DNA of 64,000 nt from Pantoea sp. alder81 (GTDB taxonomy: Bacteria > Pseudomonadota > Gammaproteobacteria > Enterobacterales > Enterobacteriaceae): contig NZ_JAIUDA010000003.1 in NCBI RefSeq assembly GCF_020179835.1, positions 372,001 to 436,000 of the forward strand, in the 5' to 3' direction. A program made the position numbers and the translations under genes. Of this stretch, positions 37,506-45,630 are shown piece after piece (the first letter of the stretch is position 1; each line of letters starts with the position of its first letter). The notes under the pieces are model-generated. The model was not told where the DNA came from. It was given only the letters and a program-made list of their open reading frames with translations, and made no database searches.

Positions 37506-38516
37506 TCAGATTGCCACCCTCTCCACTTCTACAAATTCACCCCGCGTCAGCGATAACTGCGCCGCCTCGGCAATCGCCTGCGCGCGCAGGCCGTCGATCA
37601 ATCCCGGCAGTCCTTCGATTTTCTCTCCGCCGATATGGCGCACAAACGCATCCAGATGGGTGTAATACGTCTCTTTCACGCGGCTGAACCAGTCGGCATA
37701 CAGACCTGGCTGGATGATCCCTTTACCCTGATACAACGTGGCGCCGCGCGCTGACTGGGCCTCTGAAGCCAGCATCCCTTCACTGCCCATCACGCTGATG
37801 CGTTCGTCATAGCCGTAAGCCGTGCGGCGGGTGTTATCCAGTTGCGCCAGCGCGCCCTGCTGCATGCGCATGATCAGCACCGAAGTATCAACGTCAAAAT
37901 CGCGGATCTCCGGCATCGCCAGTGCGGCACCGAGTGCGCCAACGGTGCTGACTTCATCTTCTGTCAGCCAGCGCAGCAGATCGAAAAAGTGAATCGCCTG
38001 ATCGCGCATCTGGCCACCAGAGGCTTGTAGATAGCTAATCGGCGGCAGTTCTGAAGCGCGGCATACCATCTGAATCAGCTCGGTACGGCCAATCAGCCCC
38101 TGCTTTAGCTGTGATTTAAGCTGCTGATGGCTGTCATCAAAACGGCGATTGAAGCCCACGGTAACAGGAACCTGCACCGGGGAGATTTTTTCCACCACAT
38201 CGCGCGCACGCTGCAGCGACAGGTCGATCGGTTTCTCGCAATACACCGCCTTGCCCGCCAGCACCGCCTGCTCCAGCAGTTCGGCATGGGTTGGCGTGGC
38301 GCTGGCAATCAGCACCGCGTCAATCGCATCAGTGTTCAACGCCTGCTGAACGCTGGCGGCCTTTGCACCAAAGCGTTGCGCTACCGCTTCGGCGCGTGAG
38401 ACATCAATATCGCACACCAGCGCCAGCTCCACGCCAGGATGTGCGGCCAGGTTTGCGGCATGCACCTGGCCGATAAATCCACTACCAATCAAGGCAAAAC
38501 GTTGCGGGGTCCGCAT
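37506..38516 (-). CDS. IolG-type myo-inositol 2-dehydrogenase-like protein
   Basis: A 336-residue Gfo/Idh/MocA protein starting MRTPQRFALIGSGFIGQVHA at 38516, with AAGGAG eight bases upstream. Signature YCEKPIDLS (about 91-99), VGFNRRFD (about 121-128) and the catalytic DQAIHFFDLLRW (Asp-x3-His, about 167-178). This pattern is that of IolG and related inositol dehydrogenases. It is divergent from its own LacI gene, 100 bp away. Confidence 0.85.
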   Translation of the reverse strand: MRTPQRFALIGSGFIGQVHAANLAAHPGVELALVCDIDVSRAEAVAQRFGAKAASVQQALNTDAIDAVLIASATPTHAELLEQAVLAGKAVYCEKPIDLSLQRARDVVEKISPVQVPVTVGFNRRFDDSHQQLKSQLKQGLIGRTELIQMVCRASELPPISYLQASGGQMRDQAIHFFDLLRWLTEDEVSTVGALGAALAMPEIRDFDVDTSVLIMRMQQGALAQLDNTRRTAYGYDERISVMGSEGMLASEAQSARGATLYQGKGIIQPGLYADWFSRVKETYYTHLDAFVRHIGGEKIEGLPGLIDGLRAQAIAEAAQLSLTRGEFVEVERVAI

Positions 38517-38616
38517 TTTAACGCTCCTTTTGTTCACACTTCGGAATAGCCGATGTTGTCAAAATAGCGCTTTCTGGCAGGCTAGCTGAACGCGGTTTTT
38601 GATGGAATTACCTCAC

Positions 38617-39636
38617 ATGAAAGCACTGACGCTGGCGGAGTTGGCGAAGCAAGTTGGCGTGGGCGTGGCCACGGTTGATCGGGTTTTGAACGATCGCGGT
38701 GGCGTGTCTCCTGCGATGACCAAAAAAATCCTGCAAGCGGCGCGGGATGCGGGTTTAAAGCGTATCTTGCCCGAGGAGCATCGTCACACCTGGCAGGTTG
38801 AAGTACTGCTGAGCGGCAACGGTGCCTTCTTTTTTCAGCAGCTGGCACAGGATTTCGCCCGGCTGGCTGATGAGCTGGGCTATCGCCGGTTGCGACTTCA
38901 TCGCACGCTGATCCCGGAAAACGCGCCGGAGAAGCTGGCCGCGCACATTGCCGCCAGCAGTAAAAAGATGGATGCGCTGATCGTTTTCGCGCACGAAAAT
39001 CCGCTGATTTATGATGCTTTAGCGGCGTGTCAGGCACGTGGTGTGCCGGTGATCACTATGGTGACGGATCTGCCCGATGCGGCGCGCTTGTGCCATGTCG
39101 GCATCGATCAGTACAAAGCCGGACGCACCGCGGGATTGATGCTCGGCAGCATGATCAATGCACCGGGCGATGTGGTGTTGGTGAGTGGTCGCGCGGATTA
39201 CTCGGCACATCGTCAGCGAATTGAAGGTTTTCAAGCCGTGCTGGCGGAGCGTTTTCCGCAGCTCAGGTTGCGTGAAATTTTGGCCGGGCAGGATGAACGC
39301 GATCGCATCAGCCGACTGCTGGAGAAAACCCTGGCCGGATCGCAAAATATTGTCGGCCTTTACAATACTGGCATGGGCAACACGCAGATCCACGAGGCGC
39401 TGGCGCGCCATCGTCTCGGCGGCAAAGTGGTGTATGTGACTCATGAGCTGTATGCCACCACGCGCCAGCTATTGGAAAAACGGGTACTCACGTTAACGCT
39501 CGATCAAAACACCCTGCGCCACGCCCAGCTGGCGCTGACCTTATTGCTAAAACATCTCGAAGAGGGCGAACAGCCCGATACCTATCAGCCCGGTAAAGTG
39601 GACTTTATGCTCTTTACGCAAGAGAACATCTCTTAA
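38617..39636 (+). CDS. LacI-family transcriptional regulator
   Basis: A 339-residue repressor. MKALTLAELAKQVGVGVATVDRVLNDRGGV is the helix-turn-helix with the first start at 38617; ATG at 38602 is an in-frame alternative. Sugar-binding core about 65-335. It shares the helix word VGVATVDRVLN with the other LacI protein at 34069, so the two are related paralogues and may see similar operators. It probably controls the divergent IolG-type gene. Confidence 0.87.
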   Translation: MKALTLAELAKQVGVGVATVDRVLNDRGGVSPAMTKKILQAARDAGLKRILPEEHRHTWQVEVLLSGNGAFFFQQLAQDFARLADELGYRRLRLHRTLIPENAPEKLAAHIAASSKKMDALIVFAHENPLIYDALAACQARGVPVITMVTDLPDAARLCHVGIDQYKAGRTAGLMLGSMINAPGDVVLVSGRADYSAHRQRIEGFQAVLAERFPQLRLREILAGQDERDRISRLLEKTLAGSQNIVGLYNTGMGNTQIHEALARHRLGGKVVYVTHELYATTRQLLEKRVLTLTLDQNTLRHAQLALTLLLKHLEEGEQPDTYQPGKVDFMLFTQENIS

Positions 39637-39738
39637 ACACACTTTGCATCTCACCGCCAGCGCGGTTAAATCGCCTTCATCTGTCGCTGCTACACTCAGT
39701 AGCAGCAAAAAACGCAATCACAACAAGGCGAAATCACT

Positions 39739-40620
39739 ATGTCGGAAAATCAGTATCAGCCCGCGAAAGTCTGGACCTGGGACCCGGAAGCCAAAGGTAA
39801 CGGCGCGAAAACCAACCGTCCGTTCGCCGGGCCGACGCATGAGAAAACGCTGCCGGTCGGCAAACATCCGCTGCAGCTCTATTCACTCGGTACGCCAAAC
39901 GGCCAGAAAGTGACGATTCTGCTGGAAGAGCTATTGGCCGTCGGTGCCAAAGAAGCCGAATACGATGCCTGGCTGATCCGCATCGGTGATGGCGATCAGT
40001 TCTCCAGCGGCTTTGTTGACGTCAACCCCAACTCCAAAATCCCGGCATTGAGCGACCATTCAGTGACGCCACCGCTGCGCGTATTTGAGTCTGGCAACAT
40101 CCTGCTGTATCTGGCTGAGAAATTTGGCCACTTTATCCCGGCTGATATCGCTGGCCGTACGGAAACCCTGAACTGGCTGTTCTGGCTGCAGGGCTCTGCG
40201 CCTTATCTTGGCGGTGGCTACGGTCACTTCTATTTCTACGCGCCAGAAAAAATCGAGTACGCCGTCAACCGCTTCACGCTGGAAGCCAAGCGTCAGCTGG
40301 ATGTACTGGATCGTCAGCTCGCGAACAACCGTTTCCTCGCCGGCGAGGAATACACCATCGCCGATATCGCTACCTGGCCGTGGTACGGCAACCTGGTGCT
40401 GAACAACATCTATGGCGGCGGCGAGTTCCTTGATGTGCAGTCGTACAAAAACGTGGTGCGCTGGGCCAAAGAGATCGCTGAGCGTCCAGCGGTGATTCGT
40501 GGTCGCAAAGTGAATAAGGCCTTCGGTGCCGAACCGCAGGATCAACTGCTGGAACGTCACGATGCATCCGACTTCGACACCAACACCGAAGACAAACGTC
40601 AGGCGCGAGGAGAGCAGTAA
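39739..40620 (+). CDS. yghU: Glutathione S-transferase-like disulfide-bond oxidoreductase YghU
   Basis: A 293-residue protein near the E. coli YghU length. N-terminal thioredoxin-like domain (about 45-130, SLGTPNGQKVTILLEELL and the glutathione site NSKIPAL with ESGNILLYLAEKFG) and helical C-terminal domain (about 135-270, with the hydrophobic staple FLAGEEYTIADIATWPWYG). It has disulfide reductase activity with glutathione in E. coli. It overlaps the DUF1330 gene by one base. Confidence 0.93.
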   Translation: MSENQYQPAKVWTWDPEAKGNGAKTNRPFAGPTHEKTLPVGKHPLQLYSLGTPNGQKVTILLEELLAVGAKEAEYDAWLIRIGDGDQFSSGFVDVNPNSKIPALSDHSVTPPLRVFESGNILLYLAEKFGHFIPADIAGRTETLNWLFWLQGSAPYLGGGYGHFYFYAPEKIEYAVNRFTLEAKRQLDVLDRQLANNRFLAGEEYTIADIATWPWYGNLVLNNIYGGGEFLDVQSYKNVVRWAKEIAERPAVIRGRKVNKAFGAEPQDQLLERHDASDFDTNTEDKRQARGEQ

Positions 40621-40910
40621 TGGCCGCTTATGTGGTGATGATTAAAGACGAAACGCTGGATAAAGACGAACTGGCGACGTACGCGCAAAAAGCCGGTGAG
40701 GCACGTGGCGATCATCAGATCACGCCGCTGGCATTTTATGGCGATCTTGAAGTGCTGGAAGGCCGTGATGCAGAAGGCGTAGTGGTGCTGGAGTTTGCGG
40801 ATATTGACGCAGCAAAAGCCTGGTATCACAGCCCGGCGTATCAGGAAGCGAAAGCCCATCGAGTCAAAGGCGCGAACTATCGCGTGTTACTGGTCAAGGG
40901 TGTGGCTTAA
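40620..40910 (+). CDS. DUF1330 family protein
   Basis: A 96-residue protein with the ferredoxin-like dimeric alpha/beta barrel of DUF1330: start AAYVVMIKDETL, middle LEVLEGRDAEGVVVLEF and AKAWYHSPAYQEAK. TAATG joins it to yghU, so they are co-translated. The function is unknown. Confidence 0.9.
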   Translation: MAAYVVMIKDETLDKDELATYAQKAGEARGDHQITPLAFYGDLEVLEGRDAEGVVVLEFADIDAAKAWYHSPAYQEAKAHRVKGANYRVLLVKGVA

Positions 40911-40920
40911 TCTGCCAACA

Positions 40921-40946
40921 AGGGCGCACTTCATTCGGTGCGCCCT
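40921..40946. terminator. Hairpin between DUF1330 and the chemoreceptor gene
   Basis: AGGGCGCAC (40921-40929) and GTGCGCCCT (40938-40946) form a 9-bp stem with an 8-nt loop between convergent genes. Confidence 0.7.
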
Positions 40947-40986
40947 GCCAGCCTGAGAAGTCGTGATTTGCTCGTCTCGCCGATTT

Positions 40987-42438
40987 TCAATCCAATCTGA
41001 ATAACGCAATCGCCTGCTGTAACCGGTTCGCCTGCTGTTGCTGCAGATGCGCGACCTGCATGGTTTCTGCCACGTGCTGAACGTTGTGATGCACGCTATG
41101 ATCGATGCTATTGATACTCTGCTGAATCTGCTCAATGCTCAAATTCTGCTGCTCACTCATCTCAGACAGCTCGGTGACCAGCTGTGACAATCCGCTGATG
41201 CTGCTGTGAATCGCGCGCATGGTCTGTGCCGCATGCTCAATCTGCACCGTGCCATGCTCGGTGCTCAACGTGCTGGCATCCATCAGTTGGCGAATTTCGC
41301 GGGCGGCATTCTCGCTGCGCATCGCCAGGTTACGCACTTCACTCGCCACTACTGCAAAACCGCGCCCCTGACTTCCGGCGCGCGCCGCTTCCACCGAAGC
41401 GTTCAGTGACAGAATATTAGTCTGGAAAGCGATGCCGTCGATCAATTCTAAAATCACTTTCACCCGCTGTGACTCTTCGCTGATTTTCGCCATTGAGCCA
41501 ATCGCCGACTGAATATTTTCCTCTCCGCGCGTCGCCACCGCGCGCGTATCCCGCGCTAACTCGCTTGCACTCTGCGCTTTGTCACGCGTTAAGCTGGCGG
41601 CGATGCTGATTTCCGTCATCGCACTGGCGGCTACTTCCAGCGCCTGCGCCTGTTCATCGGTGCGGGTCGAAAGGGCGGCGTTGCGTTGCAAAATACTCTC
41701 AGACTCCGTTAGCAAGGCACTCACGCCGAGACTCACCTGATGGAGGGTGCCATGCATGGTGCCTAACGTGGTACTGAAAGTGCGTGCGAACGGGGTTTCA
41801 CTCTGATGCGTATTCGCATTCAGCGTCAGATACCCGGCCTGTTGGTTGATCTGTGATGCCAGCTCTGCCACTTCGCTCGCGGAACGTGCATCGGCGGCCA
41901 TCTGACGCGCAATCTCCAGCAAGATGGCGGTCTGCGCCACCACAAACAGGGCATGAAACAGCACCATGTCCCAGCCCGGATGGTGGAATACCACCACGCC
42001 AAACAGATCGTTTTCTTGCAGATAATTAAACAGGACATGATGCGTGGCCGCCGCCGCCGCCCCCACCATCAGCGGACGGATGTCGCGCCACGCCAGCAGC
42101 ACTGACATCAACACAAATACCGAGAAGTGATATTCGGTTTCACCGCCGCCGAGTTGAATCAGTAAACCTGCCCAACCGATCAGTAGGGCTGAGAGCACCA
42201 GCCTTGAAGTCAGCGTGCCGCGCAGGACGGTGCCAAAGAAGGTCGACAGTAGTGCCAACGCCAGACCGGCAATCAGCGCTACGGTTAAGCTGTCATTCAT
42301 CCACCCTACACCGAGCGCAATCGGCCACAATCCCCAGTTAAGGATGACCGCAAGGCTGTCTGCGCGCTGTGCAATACGTCGCAGCGAAACCATTTCCACC
42401 GGCGCGGCGTCCGGGCCTGACAAGGGCGTTGCGATCAT
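40987..42438 (-). CDS. Methyl-accepting chemotaxis protein without a periplasmic sensor domain
   Basis: A 483-residue chemoreceptor. The ATG at 42438 has GGAAAA upstream. The N-terminal part (about 35-200) has five to six closely spaced membrane helices with no sizable periplasmic loop and no clear HAMP. The signalling tip reads [40 protein letters not shown] (about 345-383), in which usual ALNAAVEAARAGEQGRG is slightly altered. Such receptors sense energy or intramembrane cues or membrane partners. It is downstream of an orphan sugar-binding protein on the same strand. Confidence 0.88.
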   Translation of the reverse strand: MIATPLSGPDAAPVEMVSLRRIAQRADSLAVILNWGLWPIALGVGWMNDSLTVALIAGLALALLSTFFGTVLRGTLTSRLVLSALLIGWAGLLIQLGGGETEYHFSVFVLMSVLLAWRDIRPLMVGAAAAATHHVLFNYLQENDLFGVVVFHHPGWDMVLFHALFVVAQTAILLEIARQMAADARSASEVAELASQINQQAGYLTLNANTHQSETPFARTFSTTLGTMHGTLHQVSLGVSALLTESESILQRNAALSTRTDEQAQALEVAASAMTEISIAASLTRDKAQSASELARDTRAVATRGEENIQSAIGSMAKISEESQRVKVILELIDGIAFQTNILSLNASVEAARAGSQGRGFAVVASEVRNLAMRSENAAREIRQLMDASTLSTEHGTVQIEHAAQTMRAIHSSISGLSQLVTELSEMSEQQNLSIEQIQQSINSIDHSVHHNVQHVAETMQVAHLQQQQANRLQQAIALFRLD

Positions 42439-42646
42439 GGCAGTTTTCCACACCAGAGGTTGATTAAGATGCCCAAAACGCAAGGGCTAAACGCTCAGAC
42501 TGAGTGGAGAAATTATCGGCGTGGTATCAGGAAAGTTTAGGACCGTTAATAATTGAAAGGGAAGGATGTGAGCAGGTTCACTTGAATGCGATGATTCCCC
42601 GGGCAGCACAGGCGCAACGTCGTGCGCCTGTGCCGTATCGCTCAAC
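42439..42646. other. Spacer between the binding protein and chemoreceptor genes
   Basis: GCACAGGCGCA (42606-42616) and TGCGCCTGTGC (42623-42633) make an 11-bp perfect hairpin just after the binding-protein stop; it likely ends that operon. No T-run follows on the minus strand. The rest (200 bp in total) would hold the chemoreceptor promoter. Confidence 0.6.
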
Positions 42647-43561
42647 TTACTTCGCAGCAAACTGCGCGTAGTTCTCCGGGGTAATGGTCTGATACGGTAC
42701 CCAGTTGTATTCCTGCACTTTCTGTTTATCCAGCAGCGCTTTCGTCACCTGCACCGCGCCGGTTGCCTGGCCTTTAGCATCCTGGAAAATAGTCAGCGTC
42801 ATCTTGCCGTTTTTGACGAACTGCTGCCCGTCAGGCGTGCCATCAATCCCCGCCACCAGAATCTTTTCATTTTTCGCCTGACTGAGTGCCATGATGGCAC
42901 CAATTGCCATTTCATCATTATTAGCGGCAATCGCATCGATCGGGCGCTGATTCAGCAGCCAGCTCGACACCACATCCACGGCTTCATTGCGCTGCCACTT
43001 GGCGGTCTGCTTCTCAATCACTTTCATGTCTTTGTATTTGGCGATCACCGCTTCGACCGCACGGGTACGCTCACGCGCTTCCTCATTGGACAGAGCGCCC
43101 ATCAGAATCGCCACATTGCCTTTGTAATTCATTTTCTTCGCTAACGCTTCCATCTGCATTTCCCCGCCCAACGCGGAGTCCGAACCGACATACGCCATGT
43201 CGCCCGGCAGTTTCACTTCTGGCTTACGATTGACGAAAATCAGCGGGATATTGGCGTTCTTCGCCGCATTAATCATCGGCAATACGCCCTGCGTATCCAC
43301 GGGATTCAGGATGATGGCGTCTACGCCCTGGTTGATAAAATCATCAACCTGCTGTACCTGCAGCGCCACATCCCCTTTGGCATCCACGAACTGGCCGTTT
43401 AGCTGATTAGCCTTCAACTCTGCCTGCATCTGCGTGCGCAGAATCGAGACAAAGTTGAGGTCGAAGTTAGCCAGCGCGACGCCGACGGTGAAGGTTTTCG
43501 CACTGACGCTCAAACTCAGCAGCAGCGAGCACAGACAAAGCACGATGTTTCGGATGTTCAT
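42647..43561 (-). CDS. Sugar ABC transporter binding protein (ribose/inositol type), orphan
   Basis: A 304-residue periplasmic protein. The ATG at 43561 (MNIRNIVLCLCSLLLSLSVSA) gives a clear signal peptide cut near residue 21; AGGAA lies upstream. The Peripla_BP_4 pattern is present: VDDFINQGVDAIILNPVDTQG, ANNDEMAIGAIMAL, and VAGIDGTPDG. No permease or ATPase is adjacent, so it either shares a transporter elsewhere or feeds the chemoreceptor. It is the third gene after the IolG-type and Hyi-type genes. Confidence 0.87.
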   Translation of the reverse strand: MNIRNIVLCLCSLLLSLSVSAKTFTVGVALANFDLNFVSILRTQMQAELKANQLNGQFVDAKGDVALQVQQVDDFINQGVDAIILNPVDTQGVLPMINAAKNANIPLIFVNRKPEVKLPGDMAYVGSDSALGGEMQMEALAKKMNYKGNVAILMGALSNEEARERTRAVEAVIAKYKDMKVIEKQTAKWQRNEAVDVVSSWLLNQRPIDAIAANNDEMAIGAIMALSQAKNEKILVAGIDGTPDGQQFVKNGKMTLTIFQDAKGQATGAVQVTKALLDKQKVQEYNWVPYQTITPENYAQFAAK

Positions 43562-43634
43562 GAGGTGATTCCTGTAGGTTGAGGTTTTATTGTTATGACG
43601 CCGGGCAACAGGCAAATACCCGGCGGTAAAACGC

Positions 43635-44414
43635 TTAAATCGTGAAGTGATCGCGGAACTGCTCTAGCGCGGCCGTGCTGTCACCGCTGGCCCAGCCCTC
43701 CATCGCCACCGCGCCGCTGTAACCTACTTCCTGCAGTGCACGCGCGATTGCGCGATAGTTGATCTCGCCGGTGCCCGGCTGCTGGCGACCCGGTACATCC
43801 GCCACCTGAACTTCGCCAATCGCGGAACCGCTGCGGCGAATCAGCTCAATCAAATTGCCCTCGCCAATCTGCGCGTGATAAAGGTCGAGATTCATCTTCA
43901 GCGCCGGGCTGTTGACCGCCTCCACCAGCGCCAGGGTATCGGCAGCCAGCGCAAACGGGGTGCCGGGATGATCGACCGGCAGGTTGAGGTTTTCGAGGGT
44001 GAACACGCGCCCGGCGCGCTCGCCCAGTTGCGCCACTTTGCGCAAGGTATCGACCGCTTTCAGCCACATCGCACCGGTTACCACTTCCACAGGTTTGACC
44101 GGCAAGCCTTTGTCATCCAGCCCGGTGCCGTGCAGATTTAATCCCGGGCAGTTAAGCCGCTCAGCTACGGCCAGCGAGGCTTCAGCACTTTGCAGCAGCT
44201 GCTGGATCTCGTCATCGTCGGTGAGATTGCCGGTGAGATAGCCGGTCATGGAGGTGAATCGCGCACCTGTGGCGACCAGCGCATCAATGTCTTTATTGGC
44301 CCATCCCCAGATTTCGACGCCAAACCCCAGCGCGTGAATGCGTTTCACACGCTCGACGAAAGGCAGATCGAGGAACACCATTTCGGCACAAACTGAGAGT
44401 TGATAAGCAGCCAT
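43635..44414 (-). CDS. TIM-barrel isomerase of the hydroxypyruvate isomerase (Hyi) type
   Basis: A 259-residue TIM-barrel protein starting MAAYQLSVCAEMVFLDLPFVERV. VEIWGWANKD, LNLHGTGLDDKG, TLENLNLP (Glu metal ligand), KMNLDLYHAQIGEGN (Asp and His) and VAMEGWAS (last Glu) give the full metal site. The family isomerises hydroxypyruvate, tartronate semialdehyde or 2-keto sugars. It overlaps the IolG-type gene by one base. Confidence 0.82.
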   Translation of the reverse strand: MAAYQLSVCAEMVFLDLPFVERVKRIHALGFGVEIWGWANKDIDALVATGARFTSMTGYLTGNLTDDDEIQQLLQSAEASLAVAERLNCPGLNLHGTGLDDKGLPVKPVEVVTGAMWLKAVDTLRKVAQLGERAGRVFTLENLNLPVDHPGTPFALAADTLALVEAVNSPALKMNLDLYHAQIGEGNLIELIRRSGSAIGEVQVADVPGRQQPGTGEINYRAIARALQEVGYSGAVAMEGWASGDSTAALEQFRDHFTI

Positions 44415-45433
44415 TAGCGCGCTCCCACTTTGACAGGCAGGTTGTGGGTGACCGATTCAATACAGGCCAGCGCAATCTCCAGCGCATTGCGCGCGTCTTC
44501 GCCGGTGGCGCGCGGTGTTTCACCGGTGCGGATACAGCGGGCAAACTCGATCATTTCCGCCACATAAGCTTCGCGCAGCAGATCCGAATCCATACGCGAA
44601 GTCTCCATGCTGATACCACTCGCGCTGTAGCGCACACAGTTAGATGAGGTGATATGGCCCGCCTGCAGCATCCCATTGCTGCCAAACACTTCGCCGCGCA
44701 CGTCATAGCCGTACACTGCCTGGAAGTTGGCTTCCGCGATGGCAATCGCTCCGTTATCAAAACGAATCGTCACCACCGAGGTATCCAGCAAGCCTTTATC
44801 CTTGAAATCCGGACGCACCAGCGCATCAGCAATGGCATACACTTCCACCGGTTTTGCCCCGTGGTTGAAATGCAGCAGCGTGTCGAAATCGTGGATCAGC
44901 GTTTCGAGATAAATGGTCCACTGTGGGATGCGTGAAGGATCGTGCAGCGCCGGATCGCGCGTCACAGAACGACTCAACTGCGTAATACCGTTCTCACCCG
45001 CCTTCACTGCCGCAATCGCCGCCGCAAAACCCGCATCGAAACGGCGATTAAAGCCCACCTGCAACACCACGCCCGCGCTTTTGGCGGCGGCAATCGCCCG
45101 ATCAGCTTCCTCCAGCGTGACGGCCATCGGCTTCTCACAAAATACGTGTTTTCCGGCATTCGCTGCGGCAATTACCCACTCGGCATGGGTGCGAGCGGGC
45201 GCTGCAATGGCAATCGCATCAATCTCTGGATCTTGCAGCAGCGCATGCAAATCGCTGTAGGCTTTTGCTACACCCAGCTTGCTGGCAAGTTTCTCAGCGG
45301 CACCGGGCTGCGGATCGGCCACCGCCGCCAGCGTGGCGCCGGGTACGCGATACGCCAGATTCTCGGCGTGGAAGCTGCCCATTCGCCCTGCGCCAATCAG
45401 ACCAACACGTACCGGTTGAAGATGAAATGTCAT
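44414..45433 (-). CDS. IolG-type inositol dehydrogenase-like protein
   Basis: A 339-residue Gfo/Idh/MocA protein. Rossmann motif VGLIGAGRMGSFHAENLA (about 10-27), signature CEKPMAVT (about 100), VGFNRRFD (about 127) and LIHDFDTLLHF (Asp-x3-containing site). It is closer to IolG than the 31704 and 35428 proteins are. It leads the operon IolG-Hyi-binding protein and sits behind a sigma-54 promoter. GGAAT precedes the ATG. Confidence 0.87.
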   Translation of the reverse strand: MTFHLQPVRVGLIGAGRMGSFHAENLAYRVPGATLAAVADPQPGAAEKLASKLGVAKAYSDLHALLQDPEIDAIAIAAPARTHAEWVIAAANAGKHVFCEKPMAVTLEEADRAIAAAKSAGVVLQVGFNRRFDAGFAAAIAAVKAGENGITQLSRSVTRDPALHDPSRIPQWTIYLETLIHDFDTLLHFNHGAKPVEVYAIADALVRPDFKDKGLLDTSVVTIRFDNGAIAIAEANFQAVYGYDVRGEVFGSNGMLQAGHITSSNCVRYSASGISMETSRMDSDLLREAYVAEMIEFARCIRTGETPRATGEDARNALEIALACIESVTHNLPVKVGAR

Positions 45434-45491
45434 AAATCATTCCTTACTGTTTTGGATATGTCCGCTCGGGACAGGTGAGATAGACATTTCA

Positions 45492-45509
45492 TTGCAATCC
45501 AGATGCCAA
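45492..45509 (-). promoter_or_regulatory. Sigma-54 promoter of the IolG-Hyi-binding protein operon
   Basis: On the minus strand TTGGCATCTGGATTGCAA has GG and GC 10 bases apart and matches TGGCAC-N5-TTGCA except one base. Transcription would start near 45482, about 49 nt before the ATG at 45433. Confidence 0.82.
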
Positions 45510-45573
45510 CTAAAAAGGGGCGATTTATGTGAGGCACCACACAGCGTTGCGCTGTGGATTGGTCATAAACTTT

Positions 45574-45595
45574 ACATGTCAACTTCACATGTCAA
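45574..45595. promoter_or_regulatory. Candidate enhancer sites for the sigma-54 activator
   Basis: Two direct copies of ACATGTCAA start 13 bp apart (45574 and 45587), between the activator gene and the sigma-54 promoter, about 70-90 bp upstream of the latter. Confidence 0.55.
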
Positions 45596-45630
45596 TAAAA
45601 TGGACATTCCAGATTGACCAGGAGCCTCTG

